Positions 1-7,814 of a DNA stretch of 56,373 bases are shown in pieces. Within the stretch, counting starts at the first letter, position 1. Each line of letters begins with the position of its first letter. The translations under genes were made by a program, and so were the position numbers. The DNA comes from Pseudomonadota bacterium (lineage in GTDB: Bacteria > Pseudomonadota > Alphaproteobacteria > Sphingomonadales > Sphingomonadaceae). The DNA lies in contig JAEZFL010000035.1 in assembly GCA_023417515.1 (NCBI GenBank), positions 1-56,373 of the forward strand, read 5' to 3'. Below the pieces are notes generated by a model, which saw only the letters and a program-made list of their open reading frames with translations, was not told the DNA's origin and searched no databases.

Positions 1-16
1 CCGGCCCCCCACCCAA

Positions 17-39
17 CCCTCCCCCACAAGGGGGGAGGG
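17..39 (+). promoter_or_regulatory. Hairpin covering the pstA ribosome binding site
   Basis: A perfect 9-bp inverted repeat (CCCTCCCCC, loop ACAAG, GGGGGAGGG). Its 3' arm contains the only purine-rich Shine-Dalgarno candidate (GGAGGG), placed just before the pstA ATG at 42. If it folds in the mRNA, pstA initiation would depend on opening of the stem or on coupling to the upstream gene, presumably pstC, which lies outside the window. It may also simply be a small member of the local CTCCCC/GGGGAG hairpin family. Confidence 0.5.
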
Positions 40-41
40 CT

Positions 42-1319
42 ATGAGCACTCAGCCTATTCCGGTTCGAAACCCCCGCGCTCCCACCGACTGGTCGGGTGA
101 GGCGATGCAGAAGCGCATTCGCCGCCGCTACGCCGCCGAGCGCCGCTTCAAGCTTCTCGGACTCGGCGCGGTCGTGCTGTCTGCGGGCTTCCTCGCGCTG
201 CTGCTGGTCATCATGCTCGGCAACGGCATCCGCGGCTTCACCGCCACGGAGCTGAAGCTGGACATCGACTTCCCCGCCAGCGGGCTCATGGTCAGCGAGG
301 CGAATCTTCGCGGCCCGAACCCGCAGGCCGCGCTCGTCTCGGTCGATTTCGACAGCGTGATCGGCCGCGCCGCCCAAGCGGAATATGGCGATCAGGGCGC
401 AGCGCTCTTCTCGGGCGCCGCGCGGCTCGCCCTGCGCGACGCGCTCATCGAGGATCCGGGACTGCTCGGCCGCCGCGCGACCTTGTGGCTTCCCGCTTCA
501 AGCGCCTTCGACCAGGCCGCGAAGGGCCAGGGCAGCGAGCAGGCCCGCCAGGCTTATGAGCGCGTGGCCGCTCAGGATGGCGTGCGCACCGCCATCAACT
601 GGACCTTCCTCACCGGCGCGGACGCGACCGATCCGACCGTGGTCGGCATCTGGGGGGCGTTCAAGGGCTCGCTTCTGACGATGCTCGTCACGATCGCACT
701 CGCTTTCCCGATCGGCGTCCTGTCGGCCCTCTATCTCGAGGAATATGCGCCTCGGAACCGCTGGACCGACGTGATCGAGGTCTCGATCAACAATCTCGCC
801 GCGGTGCCGTCGATCATCTTCGGCCTGCTCGGCCTCGCCATCTTCCTCAACTTCATGCACCTGCCGCGATCGGCTCCGGTCGTCGGCGGCCTGACGCTGG
901 CGCTGATGACCATGCCGGTGATCGTCATCTCGGCGCGCAACGCGATCAAGGCGGTGCCGCCGTCGATCCGCGACGCCGCGCTCGGAATCGGCGCGAGCAA
1001 GGTGCAGGTCGTGTTCCATCACGTCCTGCCGCTCGCTTTGCCCGGGATCCTCACCGGCACCATCATCGGCATGGCCCGGGCGCTCGGCGAGACCGCGCCG
1101 CTGCTGATGATCGGCATGCGCGCCTTCGTCGCGACTCCGCCGGCCGGCTTCACCGAGCCTGCCTCGGTGCTGCCCGTCCAGATCTTCCTGTGGTCCGACG
1201 AGGTCGACCGTGGCTTCGTCGAGAAGACCTCCGCCGCGATCATCGTCCTTCTCGTCTTCCTGCTCGCGATGAACGCGATCGCCATCTACCTCCGCAACAA
1301 GTTCGAACGGCGCTGGTGA
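42..1319 (+). CDS. pstA: Phosphate ABC transporter permease PstA
   Basis: PstA is an inner-membrane permease of the high-affinity phosphate importer PstSCAB. The 425-residue product has a basic N-terminus, a first membrane helix at about residues 40-62, and a long extracytoplasmic segment to about residue 200. That N-terminal extension resembles the DUF3333 region found in many proteobacterial PstA proteins. A standard ABC permease core with several helices follows, including the EAA-type loop near residues 310-330 (ALGIGASKVQ). The protein is longer than the ~300-residue E. coli PstA because of the insert. pstB follows after 5 nt, so the two are co-transcribed and probably translationally coupled. 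Pho-box control would be upstream of the window. Assignment is secure from sequence and from the pstB-phoU-phoB context. Confidence 0.96.
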   Translation: MSTQPIPVRNPRAPTDWSGEAMQKRIRRRYAAERRFKLLGLGAVVLSAGFLALLLVIMLGNGIRGFTATELKLDIDFPASGLMVSEANLRGPNPQAALVSVDFDSVIGRAAQAEYGDQGAALFSGAARLALRDALIEDPGLLGRRATLWLPASSAFDQAAKGQGSEQARQAYERVAAQDGVRTAINWTFLTGADATDPTVVGIWGAFKGSLLTMLVTIALAFPIGVLSALYLEEYAPRNRWTDVIEVSINNLAAVPSIIFGLLGLAIFLNFMHLPRSAPVVGGLTLALMTMPVIVISARNAIKAVPPSIRDAALGIGASKVQVVFHHVLPLALPGILTGTIIGMARALGETAPLLMIGMRAFVATPPAGFTEPASVLPVQIFLWSDEVDRGFVEKTSAAIIVLLVFLLAMNAIAIYLRNKFERRW

Positions 1320-1324
1320 CCTTC

Positions 1325-2134
1325 ATGACCGACCTCAAGACCGCTCCTGCCCCCGCGCCGACCGCGCAGACGCTCGAGACTCCCAAGATCATCGCTCGCG
1401 ACGTCAGCGTCTTCTATGGATCGAAGAAGGCGATCGACTCCGTGTCGATCGAGGTGACCCAGGAGGATGTGACCGCCTTCATCGGGCCCTCCGGCTGCGG
1501 CAAGTCGACCTTCCTGCGCACCTTGAACCGAATGAACGACACCATCCCCTCGGCGCGGGTGGAGGGCTGCATCGAGCTTGACGGCGAGGACATCTACTCG
1601 CCCGACATGGACGTCGTTCAGCTGCGCGCCCGGGTCGGCATGGTGTTCCAGAAGCCCAACCCCTTCCCCAAGTCCATCTACGAGAATGTCGCCTACGGCC
1701 CGCGAATCCACGGCCTCGCCGCGGGCAAGGCCGACATGGACGTGATCGTCGAGCGCTCGCTGAAGCGCGCCGGCCTGTGGGACGAGGTCAAGGACCGCCT
1801 CACCGAGAGCGGCACCGCGTTGTCGGGCGGCCAGCAGCAGCGCCTGTGCATCGCCCGCGCCATCGCGGTCGATCCCGAGGTGATCCTGATGGACGAGCCC
1901 TGCTCGGCGCTCGACCCGATCGCCACGGCGCGCATCGAGGAGCTGATCCACGACCTTCGCGGGCGCTACGCGATCGTCATCGTCACCCACAACATGCAGC
2001 AGGCGGCGCGCGTGTCGCAGCGCACCGCCTTCTTCCACCTCGGGCACCTTGTCGAATATGGCGCGACGTCCGACATCTTCACCAACCCCCGCGAAACCCG
2101 CACCAAGGATTATATCACCGGCCGCTATGGATAA
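1325..2134 (+). CDS. pstB: Phosphate ABC transporter ATP-binding protein PstB
   Basis: This 269-residue ATPase powers phosphate import through PstC/PstA. Visible motifs are Walker A (GPSGCGKST), a Q-loop region (MVFQKPNPFP), the ABC signature (LSGGQQQR), Walker B (VILMDEPCSALD) and the switch His (IVTHNMQQA). The open frame extends upstream to 1190, but that part lies inside pstA in another frame. The ATG at 1325, 5 nt after the pstA stop, gives the normal PstB length and a short Ala/Pro-rich N-terminus. phoU starts 22 nt downstream. In the Pho system, PstSCAB and PhoU also report phosphate status to the PhoR kinase, which is not in this window. Confidence 0.97.
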   Translation: MTDLKTAPAPAPTAQTLETPKIIARDVSVFYGSKKAIDSVSIEVTQEDVTAFIGPSGCGKSTFLRTLNRMNDTIPSARVEGCIELDGEDIYSPDMDVVQLRARVGMVFQKPNPFPKSIYENVAYGPRIHGLAAGKADMDVIVERSLKRAGLWDEVKDRLTESGTALSGGQQQRLCIARAIAVDPEVILMDEPCSALDPIATARIEELIHDLRGRYAIVIVTHNMQQAARVSQRTAFFHLGHLVEYGATSDIFTNPRETRTKDYITGRYG

Positions 2135-2156
2135 GCGCGGCCGCAGGAGCTGAATC

Positions 2157-2864
2157 ATGGCCACCGGACATACCGTCAAAGCATTCGACGAAGATCTCGA
2201 CCAGCTGCGCGCCAACATCGCCGAGATGGGCGGGCTCGCCGAAGCGGCGATCCGCGAGTCGATCCAGGCACTGGTTCGCCGCGATACCGAGGCGGCGCGC
2301 GAGATCATCGCCCGCGACGAGCGGATCGACGAGCTCGAGGCCGAGGTCGAGCGCTCGGTCGTCAACGTCATCGCCCTGCGCGCCCCGATGGCCGACGATC
2401 TTCGCGACATCATCGCCGCGTTGAAGATCGCCGGAGCGGTCGAGCGGATCGGCGATTATGCCCGCAACATCGCCAAGCGTGCCGGCCGGCTCGAAGGCTC
2501 CAAGATCGAGCCTCTGTCGCTTCTCCCCGAAATGGGCCGGATCGTCGGCGAGATGGTCAAGAACGTGCTCGATGCCTTCGCCGCCCGCGATGCCCAGAAG
2601 GCGCTCGACGTGTGCGAGCGCGACCGCGCCGTCGACGACTTCTACAACTCGATCTTCCGCGCTCTGCTCACCTTCATGATGGAGGATCCGCAGAACATCA
2701 CCGCGTCCGCTCATCTCCTGTTCGTGGCCAAGAATCTCGAGCGGATCGGCGATCATGCGACCAACATCGCGGAGATGGTCTATTTCGCCGCGACCGGCGA
2801 GCGGATGGGCGAGCGGCCGCGCGGCGTGGACCCGCTCGGCATCCCGGACGATCACGATGACTAG
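2157..2864 (+). CDS. phoU: Phosphate signalling complex protein PhoU
   Basis: PhoU is a cytoplasmic regulator linking Pst transport to inhibition of PhoR/PhoB signalling. The 235-residue protein shows the two tandem three-helix PhoU repeats. Each carries the acidic metal-binding helix signature: 'AGAVERIGDYARNIAK' near residue 100 and 'AKNLERIGDHATNIAE' near residue 195. A good ribosome site (AGGAG) sits before the ATG. The last codons overlap the start of phoB by 8 nt, which suggests translational coupling. Length and motifs are typical of the family. Confidence 0.96.
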   Translation: MATGHTVKAFDEDLDQLRANIAEMGGLAEAAIRESIQALVRRDTEAAREIIARDERIDELEAEVERSVVNVIALRAPMADDLRDIIAALKIAGAVERIGDYARNIAKRAGRLEGSKIEPLSLLPEMGRIVGEMVKNVLDAFAARDAQKALDVCERDRAVDDFYNSIFRALLTFMMEDPQNITASAHLLFVAKNLERIGDHATNIAEMVYFAATGERMGERPRGVDPLGIPDDHDD

Positions 2865-3558
2865 CAAGGGTCTCGTCCTCCTCGTCGAGGACGACCGGGC
2901 GCTCGTCGAGCTTCTCACCTACCATCTCGAGCGGGAGGAATTCGAGGTCGAGACGACCCCGGACGGCGAGGAAGCCTTGATGATGGTGCGCGAGCGCGTG
3001 CCGGACCTCGTCCTGCTGGACTGGATGGTCGAGGGGATCAGCGGCATCGAGGTGTGCCGGCGGCTTCGCCGGCTGCCCGAGACAGCCAACGTCTCGATCA
3101 TCATGCTCACCGCGCGCGGCGAGGAGACCGACCGGATCCGCGGCCTCGAGACCGGCGCCGACGATTATGTCACCAAGCCGTTCAGCCCGCGCGAATTCCT
3201 CGCCAGGGTCAATGCGGTGCTGCGCCGGGTGCGGCCGGCCCTCGCCGGCGAGCAGCTCGCCTATGCCGACATCGAGATGGACATCGTCGGCCACAAGGTG
3301 AGGCGCGGCGGCGAGCCGGTGGCGCTCGGCCCGACCGAGTTCCGGCTGCTCAGGCATTTCCTCGAACATCCCGGCCGAGTCTTCTCGCGCGAGCGGCTGC
3401 TCGACGGCGTGTGGGGGCATGACAGCGACATCGAGCTGCGCACCGTCGACGTCCATATCCGCCGCCTCCGCAAGGCGATCAACGAGGGTGGCCGCGCCGA
3501 CATCATCCGCACCGTCCGCTCCGCCGGCTACGCGCTCGACGCGGACGCCGGCGCCTGA
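2857..3558 (+). CDS. phoB: Phosphate regulon response regulator PhoB
   Basis: An OmpR/PhoB-type transcription factor (233 residues). The receiver domain (about 1-120) has the acidic pair (VEDD), the phospho-acceptor Asp in 'LVLLDWM', the Thr in 'MLTARGEE' and the Lys in 'YVTKPF'. A winged-helix DNA-binding domain (about 135-228) follows, with the recognition helix near 'TVDVHIRRLRKAI'. The frame is open from 2755, but the ATG at 2857 starts the receiver domain correctly and overlaps the phoU stop by 8 nt. Identification as PhoB rather than another OmpR member rests on the pst-phoU context. No phoR follows; it is presumably upstream of pst, a common alphaproteobacterial arrangement. Confidence 0.93.
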   Translation: MTSKGLVLLVEDDRALVELLTYHLEREEFEVETTPDGEEALMMVRERVPDLVLLDWMVEGISGIEVCRRLRRLPETANVSIIMLTARGEETDRIRGLETGADDYVTKPFSPREFLARVNAVLRRVRPALAGEQLAYADIEMDIVGHKVRRGGEPVALGPTEFRLLRHFLEHPGRVFSRERLLDGVWGHDSDIELRTVDVHIRRLRKAINEGGRADIIRTVRSAGYALDADAGA

Positions 3559-3690
3559 TCTGAATCAGCTTTCCAGGGAACAATTTGCTTCCGCTGCGTT
3601 CGTTGCGGTGCCGGTAGAATCGTCCCGGCCTGTGCAAGCGTCGGCGCGCCCCTTCCCGAGTTGATCCGCGCGCCGCCCGTTCGAGGAGGC

Positions 3691-3972
3691 ATGAGAATGA
3701 AGCTCTTGTTCGTCGCCGCGGCCCTGATGGTCGGCGGCACCGCGATCGCCCAGGAGCGCGATGCGCGCGGAATCCCGGTCGTTTCCGAGACGCCCAACGT
3801 CCCCACTGGCGCCAACCAGCCGATCCCGGCCGGCGCAGGCCCGGTCGTCGTCGCGCCGAACCAGGCGCAGGTCTTCCAGACCCGTCCCGCCACCGAGACT
3901 TACCCGCCCTGCACGCGCGGCCAGACCGACCGCTGCACCCAGACCTATGAGCGCGGCCGCAGCCCCCGCTGA
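3691..3972 (+). CDS. Small secreted hypothetical protein
   Basis: A 93-residue protein with a clear N-terminal signal peptide (MRMKLLFVAAALMVGG, probable cleavage after AIA). The mature part is Pro/Thr/Gln-rich and low in complexity, and ends with two cysteines spaced C-x7-C, possibly a disulfide. The ATG at 3691 follows a strong GAGGAGG site, whereas the longer frame from 3661 uses TTG and breaks the signal peptide. I do not recognise the family. It looks like one of the small periplasmic proteins common in sphingomonads. It stands alone, 132 nt after phoB. Confidence 0.75.
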   Translation: MRMKLLFVAAALMVGGTAIAQERDARGIPVVSETPNVPTGANQPIPAGAGPVVVAPNQAQVFQTRPATETYPPCTRGQTDRCTQTYERGRSPR

Positions 3973-3989
3973 GGCTTGAAACCCCTTTT

Positions 3990-4121
3990 GTCATTCCCGC
4001 GAAAACGGGAATCCAGCTTCCCTTTACGGCGAACCTGAAGAAGAAGCTGGATCCCCGCTTTCGGCGTAGCCGAAGTTTATCCTGAGCGCCGCCGCGGGCG
4101 GCGTCGAAGGGCGGGGATGAC
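3990..4121. repeat. Nested intergenic inverted repeat (two repeat types)
   Basis: The outer ends are GTCATTCCCGC and GCGGGGATGAC, a one-mismatch inverted pair. Each side folds again: GCGAAAACGGG plus AATCCAGCTTC on the left, AAGCTGGATCCCCGC on the right. Between the last stem and the right terminus sits a second repeat type, 'TCCTGAGC...GTCGAAGG' enclosing GCCGCCGCGGGCGGC (about 4079-4110). The same type recurs in tandem at 56184-56279. The overall picture is a repeat inserted in, or grown inside, another repeat. No coding potential was seen. Confidence 0.7.
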
Positions 4122-4139
4122 AATGAGGGGGCTTGAGGC

Positions 4140-5039
4140 GTGACAATCAGTTTCGAAGGGCGCGCGGCGATCGTCACCGGCGCCGGCGGCGGCCTCGGCC
4201 GCGCCTACGCGCTTGAGCTGGCGCGACGCGGGGCGAAGGTGGTGGTCAACGATCTCGGCGGCGCGCGCGACGGCTCCGGCCAAAGCGACGCCGCCGCAAA
4301 GGTGGTCGAGGAGATAAGCGCGGCGGGCGGCACCGCGATCGCCAACGGCGCCAGCGTCACCGATCACGAGCAGGTCGAGGCGATGGTTGCCCAGGCGCGC
4401 GAGGCGTTCGGCACCGTCCATATCCTCATCAACAATGCCGGAATCCTGCGCGACAAGAGCTTCGCCAAGATGGACATGGCGGATTTCCGCGCCGTCGTGG
4501 ACGTCCACCTCATCGGCTCGGCCAATTGCACCAGGGCGGTGTGGGAGCTGATGCGCGAGCAGGCCTATGGCCGAATCCTGATGACCGCCTCGTCGACCGG
4601 CCTCTACGGTAATTTCGGCCAGGCCAATTACGGCGCTGCCAAGATGGGCCTCGCCGGTCTCGCCAAGACGCTGAGCCTCGAAGGCGCCAAGTACAATGTC
4701 CGGGTCAACACGATCGCCCCGACCGCCGCGACGCGGATGACCGAGGACATCTTTCCGCCCGACCTGCTCGCCCTGTTCAAGCCCGAGCTGGTCGCGCCGG
4801 CGGCCCTGTTCCTGGTCAGCGAGGACGCCCCGACCAACTTTATCGTCGGTGCCGGCGCCGGCGTCGTCCAGACCGCCTATGTCACCCTCACTCGCGGAGT
4901 CGCGCTGCCCGCCGACGAGCTCACGCCGGAAGCGGTGGCGCGCATGTGGGACCAGATCATCGATCGCACCGGCGAGATCGTCCCCCAGTCCGGCGCCGAC
5001 CAGGCGATGACGAGCCTGCAGAGGCTTCAAGGTCGCTGA
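4140..5039 (+). CDS. SDR family (3R)-hydroxyacyl-CoA dehydrogenase-like oxidoreductase
   Basis: A 299-residue short-chain dehydrogenase/reductase. It has the Rossmann glycine motif (TGAGGGLGRAYAL), the NNAG motif, the catalytic Ser in 'MTASSTG' and the YxxxK pair in 'QANYGAAKMGLAGLAK'. The insert after the glycine motif (VVNDLGGARDGSG) and the extended C-terminus resemble the dehydrogenase unit of peroxisomal multifunctional enzyme type 2 (HSD17B4-like). That suggests oxidation of (3R)-hydroxyacyl-CoA esters, but the substrate is an inference. Translation starts at GTG (4140), preceded by GAGGGGG. It is a single-gene unit following the nested repeat. Confidence 0.85.
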   Translation: MTISFEGRAAIVTGAGGGLGRAYALELARRGAKVVVNDLGGARDGSGQSDAAAKVVEEISAAGGTAIANGASVTDHEQVEAMVAQAREAFGTVHILINNAGILRDKSFAKMDMADFRAVVDVHLIGSANCTRAVWELMREQAYGRILMTASSTGLYGNFGQANYGAAKMGLAGLAKTLSLEGAKYNVRVNTIAPTAATRMTEDIFPPDLLALFKPELVAPAALFLVSEDAPTNFIVGAGAGVVQTAYVTLTRGVALPADELTPEAVARMWDQIIDRTGEIVPQSGADQAMTSLQRLQGR

Positions 5040-5041
5040 TT

Positions 5042-5159
5042 CTCCCCGGCACGTGGAGTGAGACCGCCGCCGCAGGCGGTGGTGGAGGGGACCCTCCGCC
5101 GTCCATGGCCAGGACCCCTCCGTCAGGCCTTCGGCCTGCCACCTCCCCATACCGGGGAG
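5042..5159. repeat. Multi-hairpin intergenic repeat, copy A (divergent)
   Basis: The outer arms are CTCCCCGG and CCGGGGAG. Inner stems include ACCGCC-gcc-gcaGGCGGT and CAGGCC-ttc-GGCCTG, with GTGGAGGGG and CCCCTCC segments flanking a variable centre. It shares the design of the copies at 16746, 17414, 19195 and 21415 but is the most divergent of them. It lies just after the SDR stop and may act as its terminator. Confidence 0.6.
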
Positions 5160-5229
5160 GATTAACTGTATTGCTCTCGCAATACACCTATGCTAGGCCG
5201 CGCCCACAAACAGGTGGGAGGACTGGCAC

Positions 5230-6318
5230 ATGTATAGCGAGAGCGATCTCGAGGCCGCGGTCGCGGCCGGGGCATTGAGCCCCGAGGCGGCGCGGCATCT
5301 GCGCGACTTCGTGGCGCGGCAGAAATCGTTGCCGGCGGCGGACGAGGAGCATTTCCGGCTTCTCACCGGCTTCAACGACATCTTCGTCGGCCTCGCGAGC
5401 GTGATCATGCTGGTCGCGGTCGGCTGGCTCGCCAACACCATCCCGCCGCATATCGACTATGATGGCCCCTCGCCTTTCGCCGGCCTGTTCGTCGCCGGGG
5501 TGGCGTGGAGCCTGGCCGAATTCTTCACCAGGAAGCGGCGCATGGCGCTGCCCAGCATCATCCTCCTGCTCGCCTTCGTCGGCGGCGTGTTCGAGACGGT
5601 CCTCGTCGGCGCCGGAATCGCGATCGGCGCGGACCGCTTCGACGACAACCAGACCGCCTTCGCGATGCTTCTGGCCAGTTCCGCAGCGGTCGCGGCCGGC
5701 GCGGCCTGGCTGCACTGGCAGCGTTTCCGGGTCCCGATCACGGTCGCCGCGGGGACGGCGGCGCTCGCGGCCCTGATCCTGTCGCTGGTCGTCTCCGCGC
5801 TTCCGCAAGACGGCGATCCCGGCGAGAACAGGATGTTCCTGCTGACCGTGCTTCTGCTCGGAATCGGCGTGTTCGCGCTGGCGATGCGCTGGGACTCGTC
5901 GGACCCCCGGCGGGAAACTCGGCGCTCGGACGTCGCTTTCTGGCTCCACTTGCTCGCCGCACCGATGATCGTTCACCCGGTCTTCGCTCTGCTCGGGCTC
6001 ACCGAGGGCGTCGTCGCTCCGGCGGAATCGGCGCTGGTCATCGCTCTCTACATCCTGCTCGGGGTGGCCGCGGTGGCGGTGGACCGGCGCGCCTTGCTGG
6101 TCTCAGCGCTCGCTTACGTCCTCTACGCGCTCAACAGCCTGTTCCAGAATTACGGAGCGGTCGAGTTGAGCTTCGCGCTCACCGCCCTGGTGATCGGATC
6201 GGCGCTGCTGATGCTCTCCGCCTTCTGGGGGCAGACCCGCCGCGCAGTGATCAATCCGCTCCCCGATCACCTCAAGGCGCGGCTCGCGCCGGTCGACCGG
6301 CAAGCGCTGAGCGCCTGA
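5230..6318 (+). CDS. Multi-pass inner-membrane protein, function unknown
   Basis: A 362-residue protein. A short soluble N-terminus (about 1-50, 'ESDLEAAVAAGALSPEAARHLRDF') recalls the start of DUF2157-like proteins. About ten hydrophobic segments follow from residue 55 to 345, separated by short loops. There are no catalytic motifs. The ATG at 5230 follows 'GGGAGGACTGGCAC'. It is monocistronic and is followed by a strong intrinsic terminator. The function is not recognised; the DUF2157 relation is a weak resemblance only. Confidence 0.85.
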   Translation: MYSESDLEAAVAAGALSPEAARHLRDFVARQKSLPAADEEHFRLLTGFNDIFVGLASVIMLVAVGWLANTIPPHIDYDGPSPFAGLFVAGVAWSLAEFFTRKRRMALPSIILLLAFVGGVFETVLVGAGIAIGADRFDDNQTAFAMLLASSAAVAAGAAWLHWQRFRVPITVAAGTAALAALILSLVVSALPQDGDPGENRMFLLTVLLLGIGVFALAMRWDSSDPRRETRRSDVAFWLHLLAAPMIVHPVFALLGLTEGVVAPAESALVIALYILLGVAAVAVDRRALLVSALAYVLYALNSLFQNYGAVELSFALTALVIGSALLMLSAFWGQTRRAVINPLPDHLKARLAPVDRQALSA

Positions 6319-6363
6319 ATCAGGTCCCCGCCGCGGCGGGGTCACGATGTGGGAAGAAACTGG

Positions 6364-6390
6364 GCCCCGGCATCCGCCGGGGCACTTTTT
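6364..6390 (+). terminator. Intrinsic terminator, possibly bidirectional
   Basis: A perfect 8-bp GC stem GCCCCGGC/GCCGGGGC with a 4-nt loop (ATCC), followed by ACTTTTT. It ends the membrane protein transcript. The DUF2794 gene converges from the other side (stop at 6399), so the same stem may serve both. A second perfect palindrome, CCCCGCCGCGGCGGGG, lies just upstream near 6326-6341. Confidence 0.85.
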
Positions 6391-6398
6391 GATGCGCT

Positions 6399-6734
6399 CT
6401 ACTCGTTCACGACCTTGAGCAGCCGCCGCTCGATCGGCGCGAGAGTGGGCCCGAGCTCATGACCGCGCCGCAAGACGCGACCGTCCTCGGCGACGAGCGC
6501 CCACATGCCCTGGCGGTGGCGCAAGGCGGGCCGCTTCTCGATCCGATATTCGGGATGCTCTGCGGCGCGGCGGAAGGCGCAGAAGCTCGCCGCCTCGCGG
6601 CTGAATTGGATGGCATAATCCTTCCACAGGCCCGCGGCGACCATTCGGCCGTACAGGTCGACGATGCGCGCAAGCTCCCAGCGCTCGAATCCGACCTGCG
6701 ATGTCGCCACCGGAAAAGGGTGGACGGTTCCCAT
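6399..6734 (-). CDS. DUF2794 family protein
   Basis: A 111-residue soluble protein matching the alphaproteobacterial DUF2794 family: 'FERWELARIVDLYGRMVAAG' followed by 'WKDYAIQF' and the C-terminal 'RLLKVV'. The biochemical function of the family is unknown to me. The ATG overlaps the cysE stop by one base (TGATG), so the two genes are translationally coupled. That coupling hints at a link to sulfur or cysteine metabolism, but it is only context. Confidence 0.88.
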   Translation of the reverse strand: MGTVHPFPVATSQVGFERWELARIVDLYGRMVAAGLWKDYAIQFSREAASFCAFRRAAEHPEYRIEKRPALRHRQGMWALVAEDGRVLRRGHELGPTLAPIERRLLKVVNE

Positions 6735-7447
6735 CAGCGGCGGTCGCCAGCCTTGGCGCCGGCCGCCTTAAGGTTCCGCCGCGTCAGATCGCGCTCCTCG
6801 GCCAGCTCCGCGATCGTCTTCCTGAGCCGCTCGACCTCGCCTTGGAGCTGCTCCAGCCTCTGCATGGCCGGGTCGCACACCTCCGCGCACGGCGTTCCGT
6901 AGGGGACGAAGTCCTTCTGGTAATGCTCGGCCTCGACCAGGGTCGGCTTGGCCGGGATGCCGGTCATGGTCGCGCCTTCGGGCACGTCGCGGGTGACTAC
7001 CGCATTGGCGCCGATCCGCGCCCGCGCGCCGACCGTGACCGGCCCCAGCACCTGCGCGCCCGAGCCGATGATCACTCCGTCGCCGATCGTCGGGTGGCGC
7101 TTGCCGGCGACTCCGTCGGTCGGGTTGGTCCCGCCCAGCGTCACATTCTGGTAGATGGTGACGTCGTCGCCGATCTCCGCCGTCTCGCCGATCACGGTGA
7201 AGCCATGGTCGATGAAGAAGTTGCGGCCGATCTTGGCGCCCGGATGGATGTCGATCGCGGTGAAGAAGCGGGCGATATGGTTGACCAGCCGCGCGAGGAA
7301 ATAGAGCTCGCCGCCGAACAGCCAGTGAGCGACGCGGTGGAAGCCGAGCGCCCACACGCCCGGGTAAAGCAGGATCTCCCACCGGCTCCGGGGCGCAGGG
7401 TCGCGCGCCTTGACCGAGTCGAGATAGGCGCCGAAGCCCGACAACAT
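6734..7447 (-). CDS. cysE: Serine O-acetyltransferase (EpsC/CysE type)
   Basis: This enzyme makes O-acetylserine from serine and acetyl-CoA, the first step of cysteine synthesis. The 237-residue protein has the short N-terminal helical part and the left-handed beta-helix of hexapeptide repeats. Family signatures are 'IDIHPGAKIG', 'FIDHGFTVIGETAEIGDDV' and 'GGTNPTDGVAGKRHPTIGDGV'. The C-terminal 50 residues are charged and probably coiled coil. The frame extends to a GTG at 7468, but the ATG at 7447 has AGGAG at the right distance. It lacks the long N-terminal domain of E. coli CysE, as is usual for the EpsC subgroup. Confidence 0.93.
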   Translation of the reverse strand: MLSGFGAYLDSVKARDPAPRSRWEILLYPGVWALGFHRVAHWLFGGELYFLARLVNHIARFFTAIDIHPGAKIGRNFFIDHGFTVIGETAEIGDDVTIYQNVTLGGTNPTDGVAGKRHPTIGDGVIIGSGAQVLGPVTVGARARIGANAVVTRDVPEGATMTGIPAKPTLVEAEHYQKDFVPYGTPCAEVCDPAMQRLEQLQGEVERLRKTIAELAEERDLTRRNLKAAGAKAGDRR

Positions 7448-7814
7448 TCCGCTACTCCTAGCCCCCACCGGTGAAAAGATAGTTCCCGGCGCGGCATTTT
7501 TCTAGCGGTGCCTTCTCATGGGTTCCGACGAACCGTTGCCGACCGGCGTGGGCCCGCAAATCGGATATGTGCCCCTTTCCGCGAAAGAGTAGATCGGCTT
7601 CGGTCGGGAGCCGACCGCCGTACCGCCCTGCACACCTGTCCGGCGCAGCCGCTCCGTGATGAGAAAAGACCAGCTCGGCAAAGGTCCGGACCGTCCGCAC
7701 CGCGGCGGTTTAGCTTCCCGGCTTGGCGTCCCGCGAAGCTTCGAAGTGGACCCGCTTTGTGCGTGACTCCGCTTTGCCGTGAGTTTATTCAGGGGCTTAA
7801 GGGGGGACGGTCGG
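7448..7814. other. Divergent intergenic region between cysE and the TIR operon
   Basis: These 367 nt hold no credible gene; the open frame at 7508-7843 is Arg/Pro-rich shadow sequence. The region must contain the divergent promoters for cysE (minus) and the TIR-STAND-AIM24 operon (plus). A 7-bp hairpin (CGGTCGG-gag-CCGACCG) lies at 7601-7617. I could not pick reliable -35/-10 boxes. Confidence 0.5.

Noticed and set aside
1286..2413. 375-codon minus-strand frame opposite pstB/phoU
   Set aside because: Antisense shadow; pstB and phoU on the plus strand are complete and motif-rich.
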